A stretch of 64,000 nucleotides of DNA from NCBI RefSeq assembly GCF_003892345.1, contig NZ_RRUE01000002.1, forward strand, positions 443,655 through 507,654. Reading direction: 5' to 3'. Below, piece after piece: positions 27,555 through 35,529 of this stretch. A program made the translations under genes and the position numbers. The stretch is from Lautropia dentalis (GTDB taxonomy: Bacteria; Pseudomonadota; Gammaproteobacteria; Burkholderiales; Burkholderiaceae_E). Numbering within the stretch: position 1 is the first letter of the stretch; each line of letters begins with the position of its first letter. Below the pieces are notes generated by a model. It searched no databases, had not been told where the DNA came from, and was given only the letters and a program-made list of their open reading frames with translations.

Positions 27555-28838
27555 TTACCGGGCCAGCATGGCATATATGAATGCCACCAGCAGCAACACA
27601 CCCAGCACCGCCAGCGCAATTTTCACCCAGCTGTACGGCCGCTCACCGGCCACCCGGCCGGTGTAGCCATTGACCACCACCTGAAACACCCGGTGGCCAT
27701 AGGTATAGCGCACCAGCCACACCGGCACCAGCACGTGCTTGAAGGTGCAGCCGGTGAACTGCGTGTCCACCATCAGGTTGCGATAGGTGTTGCCCGGCAC
27801 CTGCCGGGCGCACATCGCTTCCATTTCGTGCTGCATCTGCCGGCGGCCCTGCGTGGTCGCCTCGCGCAGGTCCACCTGATAGCGCTCCACTGTCCAGCCC
27901 CGCACATAGTCCGGTGAATAGGGCTTGAGGTCGGTGGTGGTGGGAAAGGGCTCGATGCGCCGCAGCAGCCTTGGATGAATACCCACGGTGCCGGGCACCA
28001 GTTCGTCATCGAAGAAGTGTTCGAATTCTCCGGCGGCCGGAATCCAGCGCACATGCTGCACCTGCCGGGTTTCCAGACGGCCATCGGTACCGCGTACCTG
28101 TTCGGTGGTGTAGTAATAGTGGCCGGCCTCGGCGCTCCAGCGCGAAAATGCCCGGGCATCGAAGGTCCAGTACGGCAGATAGATGCCCTTGAGGGTATCG
28201 GTGGCAGCCGCTTTTTTCAGGCGGCTGGGTGCAAACCAGCGTTTGCCGTACCAGGCACGCAGGATATCCCGCACCTGTGTGTCGTCATATTTGAACGGCA
28301 GCACGCTCTGGGGCGTGATGGCGTCGCGCATCGCCTCGTGGCTCACAATGGCCGGTGATCCGCAGAAGCTGCAGCGGTCGGCCACCTGGGCATTCACAAA
28401 AACGGAAATGGCCTGGCAGCTCTGGCATTTCAGTTCGAAGCGTTCTGCACCCCAGTTGCGCAGGTTGGCCGGATCCCGCAGGGCGGCTTCCAGATCCTGC
28501 TCCTGCAGGGCATGATGGTCTATGTCCGCCTTCGGTCCGAACAGTGTCTCGGCCTCGCGGGCCAGCGCCCTGTCGTCTGCCGCGTGGCCGGGCACACCGG
28601 CAACGAATTCCCCCTGGAAGGATCCGTCCAGTGCAGGGCCGCTGGCAACGGATCCATCCGGCTCATGGACATGTCCGGCCGTATCCCGTGCAGCCGGACC
28701 CGTGTCCGGCTGGTGTCCACGTGGCGCCCCCACCACCGTGCCGCAGTACGGGCAGGCCAGCGCCTGCTTGCGCGCACTCCATTCCAGATACCCGCCACAT
28801 TCGGGGCAGGGCCGCTTGTCTGCCAGCCCCTCAGCCAC
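27555..28838 (-). CDS. double zinc-ribbon protein with C-terminal membrane anchor
   Basis: 427 residues, GTG start at 28838. Two Cys4 zinc ribbons are visible: CPECGGYLEW..CPYCG (residues about 11-33) and CQSCQAISVF..CSFCG (about 140-162). A beta-rich domain with many aromatic residues follows (LKGIYLPYWTFDARAFSRWSA; HYYYTTEQV). One C-terminal membrane helix (IALAVLGVLLLVAFIYAML) places it in the membrane with most of the chain cytoplasmic. The GTG overlaps the stop of the SPFH gene by eight bases, indicating a two-gene operon and probably a complex. The family is often found beside SPFH proteins; function unknown. Confidence 0.75.
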   Translation of the reverse strand: MAEGLADKRPCPECGGYLEWSARKQALACPYCGTVVGAPRGHQPDTGPAARDTAGHVHEPDGSVASGPALDGSFQGEFVAGVPGHAADDRALAREAETLFGPKADIDHHALQEQDLEAALRDPANLRNWGAERFELKCQSCQAISVFVNAQVADRCSFCGSPAIVSHEAMRDAITPQSVLPFKYDDTQVRDILRAWYGKRWFAPSRLKKAAATDTLKGIYLPYWTFDARAFSRWSAEAGHYYYTTEQVRGTDGRLETRQVQHVRWIPAAGEFEHFFDDELVPGTVGIHPRLLRRIEPFPTTTDLKPYSPDYVRGWTVERYQVDLREATTQGRRQMQHEMEAMCARQVPGNTYRNLMVDTQFTGCTFKHVLVPVWLVRYTYGHRVFQVVVNGYTGRVAGERPYSWVKIALAVLGVLLLVAFIYAMLAR

Positions 28839-30036
28839 GCAGGAACTCGTCCAGCGCCGAACGCGCGATCCGCCAGGCAGAACCTATTTTTCGGGCCTTC
28901 AGGTCACCGGCCTGGATGCTGGCCATCACATCCTCCTCCGGCACGCTCAGCAGCGCTGCCGCCTGCCCGGGCGTCAGAACGGTCAGCCCATCCAGGCCGG
29001 CCACCTCACCCGCCACGGCCGCGCCCGAAAACGTACCCGTTGCATCACCACGCCCCGGGACGGCGTTCGGCCCCTGTTCCTCCACGCGGGCTGTGCCCTG
29101 GCCAGATGGCGTACCACCCAACATTCCCTGCCCGGCTCCGCCTGCTGCCTGCGTGCCAAGTCCATGGGCAGGGGCCATACTCCCCTGCATCCCGCGCATC
29201 ATCTCCTGCGCCATGGCAAAGCCCATGGCCATCTGCGCAGGGGCGGCGCCGGCCCCGCTATCGCCACCCTGCCCCATGCCCAGACCCATCTGGTACTTCA
29301 CGTAGTCGTTCAGGTTGCCGATGGCACGCATGCTGCCCTGCTTGTCGATGGCCTGCTCGACCTCGGGCGGCACCGAGACGTTCTCCAGAACGAAGGAGGA
29401 GATTTCCAGCCCGTACTTCTCGCGGACCGCCGGGTTGATGACCGGCAGCAGCGCCTCGCCCATTTCGGCGTAGCGACCGGCCACGTCCAGCACTGGCACG
29501 TGGGCACGTGCCAGCGCGTCGGTGAACACGCTGACGATGCGCGAGCGCATGGTGTCCTGAAACTCGTCCAGCCGGAAGTGCTGGTCGGTACCGGCCACCT
29601 CCTTCAGGAAGCGCGGTGCATCGACGATGCGGAAATCGTAGGTACCGAAGGCCCGCAGTCGCACCACGCCGAAATCCGGGTCGCGCATCATGACCGGATT
29701 GGCCGTACCCCACTTGTTGCCGGTGAAGAGCCGCGTGTTCAGGTAGTAGACATCACACTTGAACGGCGACTGGAACCCGTACTTCCAGCCCAGGATGGTG
29801 GACAGGATGGGGATGTTCTCGGTAGTGAGCGTGTACTTGCCCGGGCCGAACAGATCGGCGAACTGGCCGGCCGCCACGAACTGCACCAGCTGCGACTCGC
29901 GCACGATCAGCTGGGCACCGTTCTTGATCTCCCGGTCTTCGTCCGGCCAGCGAAAGGACAGGGTGTCGCGCGAATCGTCCGTCCATTCGATGACATCGAT
30001 GAACTGGTTGCGGATGATGTTGAACAGTCGGTCCAT
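28831..30036 (-). CDS. SPFH-domain protein with C-terminal excisionase-like HTH
   Basis: 401 residues from the ATG at 30036, preceded by GGGGAGTGGCC. Residues about 1-230 form an SPFH/virion-core-like domain: IEWTDDSRDTLSFRWP, VRESQLVQFVAAGQFADLFGPG and EKYGLEISSFVLENVSVPPEVEQAI. A Gly/Met/Ala-rich linker follows (residues about 245-345). The last ~50 residues, LTPGQAAALLSVPEEDVMAS and KIGSAWRIARSALDEFL, form a MerR/excisionase-like (HTH_17) fold. SPFH proteins assemble large membrane-associated rings, and a DNA-binding-like tail on one is unusual. It is upstream of and overlaps the zinc-ribbon gene. Confidence 0.78.
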   Translation of the reverse strand: MDRLFNIIRNQFIDVIEWTDDSRDTLSFRWPDEDREIKNGAQLIVRESQLVQFVAAGQFADLFGPGKYTLTTENIPILSTILGWKYGFQSPFKCDVYYLNTRLFTGNKWGTANPVMMRDPDFGVVRLRAFGTYDFRIVDAPRFLKEVAGTDQHFRLDEFQDTMRSRIVSVFTDALARAHVPVLDVAGRYAEMGEALLPVINPAVREKYGLEISSFVLENVSVPPEVEQAIDKQGSMRAIGNLNDYVKYQMGLGMGQGGDSGAGAAPAQMAMGFAMAQEMMRGMQGSMAPAHGLGTQAAGGAGQGMLGGTPSGQGTARVEEQGPNAVPGRGDATGTFSGAAVAGEVAGLDGLTVLTPGQAAALLSVPEEDVMASIQAGDLKARKIGSAWRIARSALDEFLRG

Positions 30037-30121
30037 GGCCACTCCCCAGGGCCCACCTGCAGCAGCCGGCTCACAGCCACGGCAGGGGCACCCTGACAAC
30101 AGAATCAGCAGGTTAACATGC

Positions 30122-31711
30122 TCAGAACAACCGCTGGCCGTTCAGGTACACACCACTTCCGGAGAGGCTGGCATCCAGTGTCCAGGCGTTGCCGGTGTAC
30201 TGGAACACGGGCGTCCGGCCCAGCGTGCAGGCAAAGTCGCAATCATGCCCGACCATGTCGGGGTTGTTGGCATTGAAGCGCTCCTGCATCCGGTCCACCC
30301 ATGCCTTCGGCAGGGTCACCGTTGCCCGGGCGGTCAGCGACTGCATCAGGTCCGCCACCAGGGGTCGCTGCTGTGGCCCCGTCCGCATTGGGGTCATCCG
30401 GGCCGACATGCCCAGCGTGGCCGATTCACTGCCCGCGGCGGCCGCCAGGTCGAACTTCACGTCCGGTGAGGCGGCTGCCACCCCCTGCAGCAGGGTGCGG
30501 GTATGGGCCTCATCCGGCAGCACCTTGCGCGGGTCGTCGGTCCTGCCCAGTGCCTGGAGCAGATCCTGCACCGGCCGCATCGCATCCACATCCAGACTGG
30601 CCATTTTGCTGTCCATCACCAGCGAGTCCAGCGGCGTGTTCATCACCATCAGCTTGCCTTCGGCATGGTCGACCTGCGAGAACAGCCGGCCGCCCAGGGT
30701 GCCTTCACCCTGTCCCTGCAGCTCCGACAGCCGGAAGATCACCCTGTCCTTGCCGCCGGATGCCTGCGGCGGCGTCAGTTTCATGCTCCAGTCATCGAGC
30801 TGCATCGTGTACCGGCCCGGTGCAAACAGCCAGAGGTCCGGGTCGATCAGCTGCTGCTTCACCTGCGCCGACAGGCCATTCAGGGTCAGGGTCATGCGCC
30901 CCGTGCTGCTCGCCGGCCCATCATGCGGTTGCCGTGCGGCCCCGGGTCCGGTGCCCTCGTCGTCATTCTCATCATCATCCGCCGGCCCGTCGCCCACCGG
31001 CACTTCCATCGTGCCGCCGGGCCAGCTCATCACGATGTCCTGGTCCCGCCTGTTGGCCGCCGTGCGCACATCGATCACGCCTTCCTGCCAGCTCAGGCGA
31101 CCGGCAAAGGGAGTGCCGGCCGGCGCATCGTCGTCACCGGCCTCGTTCGGTGCAGCAGCGCCGGCTTTCGTTTCAGGGGAAGGCACGATTTCCCCGGCCG
31201 GCAATACCGCATGCGTGTGCACGCTGCCATCCAGCCCCACCACGGTATCGGCCCACGGGGCCTGGGTCTTTGCCAGGGCCCTGCGCATGTCGGCATCCAG
31301 GCCGTCCACATGGTCCACCCGCGTCTCGATCACGGCGGCAGCCGGGCGGCCACCGGCCAGCGGGCCGTGCTTCACCGTCTGCACCAGATGCACCTGCAGC
31401 GTCAGCTTCCGGCCGGCTTCCATGCCCTTCAGGATCTGGTCCTGCACACTGGCACCCGGCTCGATCTCCGGCTCCTGCCCCGGCTCGGGCGGCAGCGACA
31501 CATCCAGCGTCAGTACACTGGTGGCCCGTGACTGGAAGAGGCCCCGCTCGTACGCCCCGGGCTTGATGTCCCGCGCGCCCAGGCGCTCCGCGACCTTCAC
31601 CGTCTCGGCCGGCAGCACCCGTTCCACCTTCTGGCCCAGCCACCAGCCGCTGCCCGCATATACGGCACCCAGCACCACCACACCACCTGCCACCGCACCC
31701 AGCTTGCCCAT
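30122..31711 (-). CDS. DUF945 (YdgA-like) protein
   Basis: 529 residues from the ATG at 31711, preceded by AGGAGGGCGTCTG. One N-terminal membrane segment (LGAVAGGVVVLGAVYAGSGWW) precedes a long periplasmic domain. The family pattern is seen in GLFQSRATSVLTLDVSL, FAGRLSWQEGVIDV and LDSLVMDSKMASLDVD. Residues about 225-260 are an acidic low-complexity insert (DDDENDDEG). YdgA-type proteins are inner-membrane anchored with unclear function. It lies 85 bases downstream of the SPFH gene start on the opposite side, same strand, but any operon link is uncertain. Confidence 0.72.
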   Translation of the reverse strand: MGKLGAVAGGVVVLGAVYAGSGWWLGQKVERVLPAETVKVAERLGARDIKPGAYERGLFQSRATSVLTLDVSLPPEPGQEPEIEPGASVQDQILKGMEAGRKLTLQVHLVQTVKHGPLAGGRPAAAVIETRVDHVDGLDADMRRALAKTQAPWADTVVGLDGSVHTHAVLPAGEIVPSPETKAGAAAPNEAGDDDAPAGTPFAGRLSWQEGVIDVRTAANRRDQDIVMSWPGGTMEVPVGDGPADDDENDDEGTGPGAARQPHDGPASSTGRMTLTLNGLSAQVKQQLIDPDLWLFAPGRYTMQLDDWSMKLTPPQASGGKDRVIFRLSELQGQGEGTLGGRLFSQVDHAEGKLMVMNTPLDSLVMDSKMASLDVDAMRPVQDLLQALGRTDDPRKVLPDEAHTRTLLQGVAAASPDVKFDLAAAAGSESATLGMSARMTPMRTGPQQRPLVADLMQSLTARATVTLPKAWVDRMQERFNANNPDMVGHDCDFACTLGRTPVFQYTGNAWTLDASLSGSGVYLNGQRLF

Positions 31712-32085
31712 CAGACGCCCTCCTGAAAAGAATGCCCCTATGGTGGCAAATACCCCACAGGGACGCCAGACCGGCCCCTGACCATCGGCCGAAATACAAC
31801 GCCTGAAGGCAGTCCGGCGGGTGGTGCCGTCCAATGGTCGACTGGCGTGCCCGGAGCGTTTAAGGGACTCATTCGCCCCTGTGCTGGGCTGGTGCTGAGC
31901 CTGTGCGGACTGATCACGGCGCTGCTGGCCAGTCTGGAGCAGCGCCAGCGTGCCATGGTTGCGTGCCGGCAAGGCATCGTAGCAGGCACCTTGGCGGGCA
32001 GGACAACGCCGGCAGCGCACGGCTGGGGCCAGCCCGGCTCATCAGGGGTCAGACCAGGTCACGGCATGGGGGAAAACCGTAGCCA
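31712..32085. other. intergenic between DUF945 and MBL genes
   Basis: 374 bases upstream of the DUF945 gene and downstream of the metallo-hydrolase gene on the same strand. The DUF945 promoter should be here. I see no gene, clear hairpin or repeat. Confidence 0.3.
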
Positions 32086-33645
32086 TCAGGGCAGCGGGCT
32101 GAATTCTCCCGGTATCCAGCGATAGCCCTTGCCCTGCGGTATCACGTGGCCCAGCCCCGGGAACGGCAGATGGGCGCCGCCCACCCACCAGTCCTGCCTT
32201 GCCGCCTCGACGAACAGCCGTTTGCGCGACGCAATGGCCTGGGCTGGAATGCTGTCGAACGACGAATACACCACCGGCCGGGCAAACTGCACCGCGTGGT
32301 AGTGCACGATATCGCCCCACAGCAGCAACCGGCCGTCCACCAGCCACGATGCATGACCCGGCGTGTGGCCGTGCGTGGTCACCAGGGTGACGCCGGGGGG
32401 CAGCTCCCGTTCCGTGACACGATGAATGCCAAACGAAGCCCGGTGCATGGCCTGGTGTCCGGTTTCGGTCGCCGATTCGCCAGAGGCCGGCGCCGCTGTC
32501 CGCTCCGGAGCCGATCGCTCCGGAGCCGATGCATCTGCCCGTTCTTCAGATGCCGACGCCTCGGCCTGACCGGAAGCCCGCTCCCCGGCGCGGGAAGAAG
32601 ACGGCCTGGCAGACGCAGCACCGGGCACCACCCGCCGGACACGGCCGTCCTTCGAATAGGGCGCCAGCGCCTTCGCCGCCATGCCGAAGGCGGCCCTCAT
32701 GTCTTCGGGCGCCCTGGCCATTTCCCGTTCGTCCAGCCAGTAGGTCGCCTCATCATCGGGCAGCCATACCGTGGCCTGCGGAAACGCTTCCGTGCCATCC
32801 GGTTTGAGCAGGCCACAGATATGGTCGGGATGCGCATGCGTGAGCAGCACATCGGTCACCGCAACCGGATCCACGCCAGCGGCCTGCATCGTCTGCAGCA
32901 GCCGCCCGGTGGAAGTACCAAAACAGGTTCCTGCCCCGGTGTCCACCAGCATCAGCCGTTCGCCACGCCGGACCAGAAACGCATTCACGGCCGTCTGCAT
33001 GCCAGTGCCCAGGGGAGCTGCCGTGAACTGCGGTACATGGGCCCGCTTCAGGGCCGCATTCAACTCGGCCCGCCCAATACCCTGCACGGTCTTTTCCGGG
33101 ATGGGCAGGAAACCATCCAGCAGGGCCGTCACCTGCAGCTGGCCCAGCTGCAGGCGGTAGACGCCGGGCACCTGTTGCTGCGATTGAGGCTGCGGATGCG
33201 ATGGCGATTTTGACCGTTGGGGCTGTTGTTGCGATTGACTGGTCTGTGCCTGTGCCTGTGCCTGTGCAGGATTTTCCGGCCCATCGACCGACCGGGCCAT
33301 GACCTGTGGTCCCGTCAGTCCGAACAGGGCAGCCCCCACGGCTGCGGCCACACCATGACACAGCACGGCTGGAAACGGCGGGGTTTTTCTGCCGGCACGA
33401 TCACGGGCAGGATGGATTGTCACCTCTCCGCCGGTATGGTCACAGACGGGATGAACAGCCATTTCCCCACCAGCATGGTCACCGACAGGATGAACGGCCA
33501 TTTTCCCACCGGCATGGTCACGGACGGGATGGACTGCCATTTCCCTGCCGGTATAGCCACGAACAGGATGCCCCACCCTTTTTCCGCTGGTGCGGTCACA
33601 GGCGGAACCAGCCGCCCAAGCGGCATCTGCATGTATCACAAGCAT
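32086..33645 (-). CDS. metallo-beta-lactamase fold hydrolase with N-terminal repeats
   Basis: 519 residues from the ATG at 33645, supported by AGGAGGTTTGACG. The catalytic domain has the zinc motif LLTHAHPDH near residue 270, LMLVDTGAG before it and VTTHGHTPGHASWLVDG and LLLWGDIVHYH after it, close to secreted MBL hydrolases. Unusually, the first ~87 residues include five 13-residue repeats (HPV.DHAGG.MAV). Only after them comes a hydrophobic, signal-like segment (VAAAVGAALFGLTGPQVMA). A Gln/Ser/Pro linker and a Ser/Ala/Glu-rich insert (near residue 350) add further low complexity. The substrate is unknown. Confidence 0.75.
   Translation of the reverse strand: MLVIHADAAWAAGSACDRTSGKRVGHPVRGYTGREMAVHPVRDHAGGKMAVHPVGDHAGGEMAVHPVCDHTGGEVTIHPARDRAGRKTPPFPAVLCHGVAAAVGAALFGLTGPQVMARSVDGPENPAQAQAQAQTSQSQQQPQRSKSPSHPQPQSQQQVPGVYRLQLGQLQVTALLDGFLPIPEKTVQGIGRAELNAALKRAHVPQFTAAPLGTGMQTAVNAFLVRRGERLMLVDTGAGTCFGTSTGRLLQTMQAAGVDPVAVTDVLLTHAHPDHICGLLKPDGTEAFPQATVWLPDDEATYWLDEREMARAPEDMRAAFGMAAKALAPYSKDGRVRRVVPGAASARPSSSRAGERASGQAEASASEERADASAPERSAPERTAAPASGESATETGHQAMHRASFGIHRVTERELPPGVTLVTTHGHTPGHASWLVDGRLLLWGDIVHYHAVQFARPVVYSSFDSIPAQAIASRKRLFVEAARQDWWVGGAHLPFPGLGHVIPQGKGYRWIPGEFSPLP
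33385..33570 (-). repeat. 39-bp coding tandem repeat (five units)
   Basis: Five consecutive imperfect 39-base units encode HPV-x-DHAGG-x-MAV within the metallo-hydrolase gene. The unit length is a multiple of three, so copy-number change would keep the frame. The most 5' and most 3' units are more degenerate. Confidence 0.8.
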
Positions 33646-33786
33646 CGTCAAACCTCCTGAAAAGTCAGACGATGACAATAGCGAATCCTCCATGACCGTT
33701 TCGCTCAGAATTCCCCCCGAAACGCTCAGGCAGAGGCATGAAAGGGATGACATGCCGCACACGCGCATGGATGAGTACGGGCAGCG

Positions 33787-33881
33787 CCTGAAGCCATCGA
33801 AGATTCTGCGACCCTGCCGCCTCGTCCTGCACCCCCCAAGGGGCATGGAGGGACGGATGCGCCCATGAAACGCCCTCAGTC
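33787..33881 (+). repeat. dispersed ~90-bp repeat, copy B
   Basis: CCTGAAGCCATCGAAGATTC, then CCCTGCCGCCTCGTCCTGC, CCCCAAGGGG, GAGGGACGGATG and GCCCTCAGTC correspond to copies A and C. It overlaps the last two codons (GAC TGA on the minus strand) of the AraC-type gene at 33876-34934, the same position as copy A relative to its gene. Confidence 0.65.
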
Positions 33882-34934
33882 TGCTTCGCGCCCGAGCTGC
33901 GAGGGTTCCAGCCCGAAGCGGGCCCGGAATGCCCGCACGAAGGCGTCCGGGGATCGGTAGCCCACCCGGGCAGCCACCGTTTTGAGCGGCAGATGGGTGC
34001 CGTAGAGCAGGTTGAGCGACAGGCCCAGACGCACCTCAGCCAGCAACTCGCGCAACGACGTATGCTCGGCCGCCAGCCGACGGCGCAACGTAGCGCCGGA
34101 CAATCCCAGCAACGCCTCGAAATCGCGCGACTGCCAGTGACGTGCCGGCGTGGCCAGCACCTGCTCCCGAACCTGATGGGCCAGCGTGGGCGCCTGCGGC
34201 AGTACCAGTCGCCGCAGGCCCCGCCGCTGCACCAGCGCAATGACCAGTGCGGCCAGCGCTGCCCGTGCACCCGCATAATCTCCCTGCAGCAGCGTATGGG
34301 CCCAGCGCAGCAGGGCAGGCGCATGGTCATCAGCGACGGCTGTATAGATCCACGGTCCTGGAGAGGATATCTGGTCTGCGGGAGGCACTGCGGTAAAGAT
34401 CCCGTAGGCCACCTCTTGCCCGGTGGAACCAGTCACAGCCGGCGCAGACGCAGTGGTCACCGGCGGAAAACCCGTCCCCAGCAGCAGTCGTGCGGCAGTC
34501 AGCACCTCATCGCACAGCGGCACCATCAACGCGCGGTAGCGTCCGGTCTGCACATCCGGCTGGTGCTGCACATCCAGGCGCGCACCGGCACACATCACCA
34601 GCATGCCCCCGGGCGGGAGCTTGCCGTCGCAGTCGGCACAGTGCACCGTCTTGCAGCCTTCCAGCACGATGCTCAGCGCGGGCTGCAGCACATCAACGGC
34701 GCGCACGGTGTGGGCCATGCGGGCACTGGCATGCACGCAGCTGGCGGCCGCCTCACTGTCGAGCAGGGCCTGCAGCTGCTGCTGAAGCGTTCCATCCGGC
34801 AGGCCCGCCTGACACACGGACTTCACGCACGACGACGGTTCGGGCGCGGCAGGTAACTGCGGCACCGGAACAGGTGCAGCAGTGGACGATGACGGATCGG
34901 GTTTCACCGGCTGGCGCGTTCTGGAGCGTGTCAT
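33876..34934 (-). CDS. AraC-family transcriptional regulator
   Basis: 352 residues. A Pro/Ser-rich N-terminus (residues 1-45) is followed by an AraC_N-type sensor (AHTVRAVDVLQPALSIVLEGCKTV) with several cysteines, then a C-terminal double HTH: SRDFEALLGLSGATLRRRLAAEHTSLRELL and LPLKTVAARVGYRSPDAFVRAFRARFGLEPSQL. The likely target could be a neighbouring transporter or the MBL hydrolase; this is context only. Its start codon lies inside a short fragment of the dispersed repeat. Confidence 0.82.
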   Translation of the reverse strand: MTRSRTRQPVKPDPSSSTAAPVPVPQLPAAPEPSSCVKSVCQAGLPDGTLQQQLQALLDSEAAASCVHASARMAHTVRAVDVLQPALSIVLEGCKTVHCADCDGKLPPGGMLVMCAGARLDVQHQPDVQTGRYRALMVPLCDEVLTAARLLLGTGFPPVTTASAPAVTGSTGQEVAYGIFTAVPPADQISSPGPWIYTAVADDHAPALLRWAHTLLQGDYAGARAALAALVIALVQRRGLRRLVLPQAPTLAHQVREQVLATPARHWQSRDFEALLGLSGATLRRRLAAEHTSLRELLAEVRLGLSLNLLYGTHLPLKTVAARVGYRSPDAFVRAFRARFGLEPSQLGREAD

Positions 34935-34949
34935 GGATTCATTCGTCCC
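34926..34949 (-). repeat. dispersed repeat, terminal fragment
   Basis: The minus strand reads GGGACGAATGAATCCATGAC and continues ACGC, matching 23 of 24 bases of the end of copy A. It spans the stop codon of the DUF2726 gene and the start codon of the AraC gene, so the repeat tip supplies both gene boundaries. Confidence 0.55.
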
Positions 34950-35472
34950 CCAGCAGCCCGGCCTGCCAGAAATCGTCGCGGATCTCTTCCGGCTCCGGTT
35001 TGTTGCGGCTGTCGTAGCGGATGGTCAGGTAACCGGCCATGCCGGTGATGCGGTCGCGCTCGGCATCCCGGTCGGCATCGTGGGTCGAATCGTCCAGCTC
35101 CACCAGGGCCACGATGCGGTATTCATCGTCGACGATCACGAAATCCAGCACCTTCTGCGCAAAGCGACCGCGCACCGACAGATATCGTCCCGGCTCGGAC
35201 ACTTCTTCGTCATCCAGATCCGGCTCCATGATAGCCCCCATCGACACCTGCACGAGCACCCGGAATTCCGGCAGGGCGTCTTCCAGCCGGTGGCAGAATT
35301 CCAGCTCGTTGTCGGTCAGCAGCGGCCGCGAACGCACCCGCCAGGGTCTTTCGGGCTTCGGGCGACCCAGCAGCCAGAAGCCCGCCACGAACAGCAGCAG
35401 GCCCCCCAGCCACCAGTAACCGTGCTGGGCCTGCATCCACAGGTGCAGCTGATTCACCTGCGCGGACGACAT
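34939..35472 (-). CDS. DUF2726 domain protein with N-terminal membrane segment
   Basis: 177 residues from the ATG at 35472; a GTG at 35511 would add 13 residues, and neither has a strong ribosome binding site. A membrane helix (WWLGGLLLFVAGFWLLG) precedes a DUF2726 domain: LLTDNELEFCHRLEDALPEF, FAQKVLDFVIVDDEYRIVALVELDD and DRDAERDRITGMAGYLTIRYDS. The D..IVDDEYRIVALVELDD pattern is reminiscent of restriction-endonuclease-like folds (inference). It is followed four bases later by the AraC gene on the same strand. Confidence 0.78.
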   Translation of the reverse strand: MSSAQVNQLHLWMQAQHGYWWLGGLLLFVAGFWLLGRPKPERPWRVRSRPLLTDNELEFCHRLEDALPEFRVLVQVSMGAIMEPDLDDEEVSEPGRYLSVRGRFAQKVLDFVIVDDEYRIVALVELDDSTHDADRDAERDRITGMAGYLTIRYDSRNKPEPEEIRDDFWQAGLLGDE

Positions 35473-35529
35473 CAGATCATTCAGCACGGCACAACAGTGA
35501 AGCAGCCGCACTCATTACCGGGAAAAGCA

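Noticed and set aside
33385-33570. Possible CRISPR array
   Set aside because: The 39-bp units are contiguous, in frame and protein-coding, with no unique spacers.
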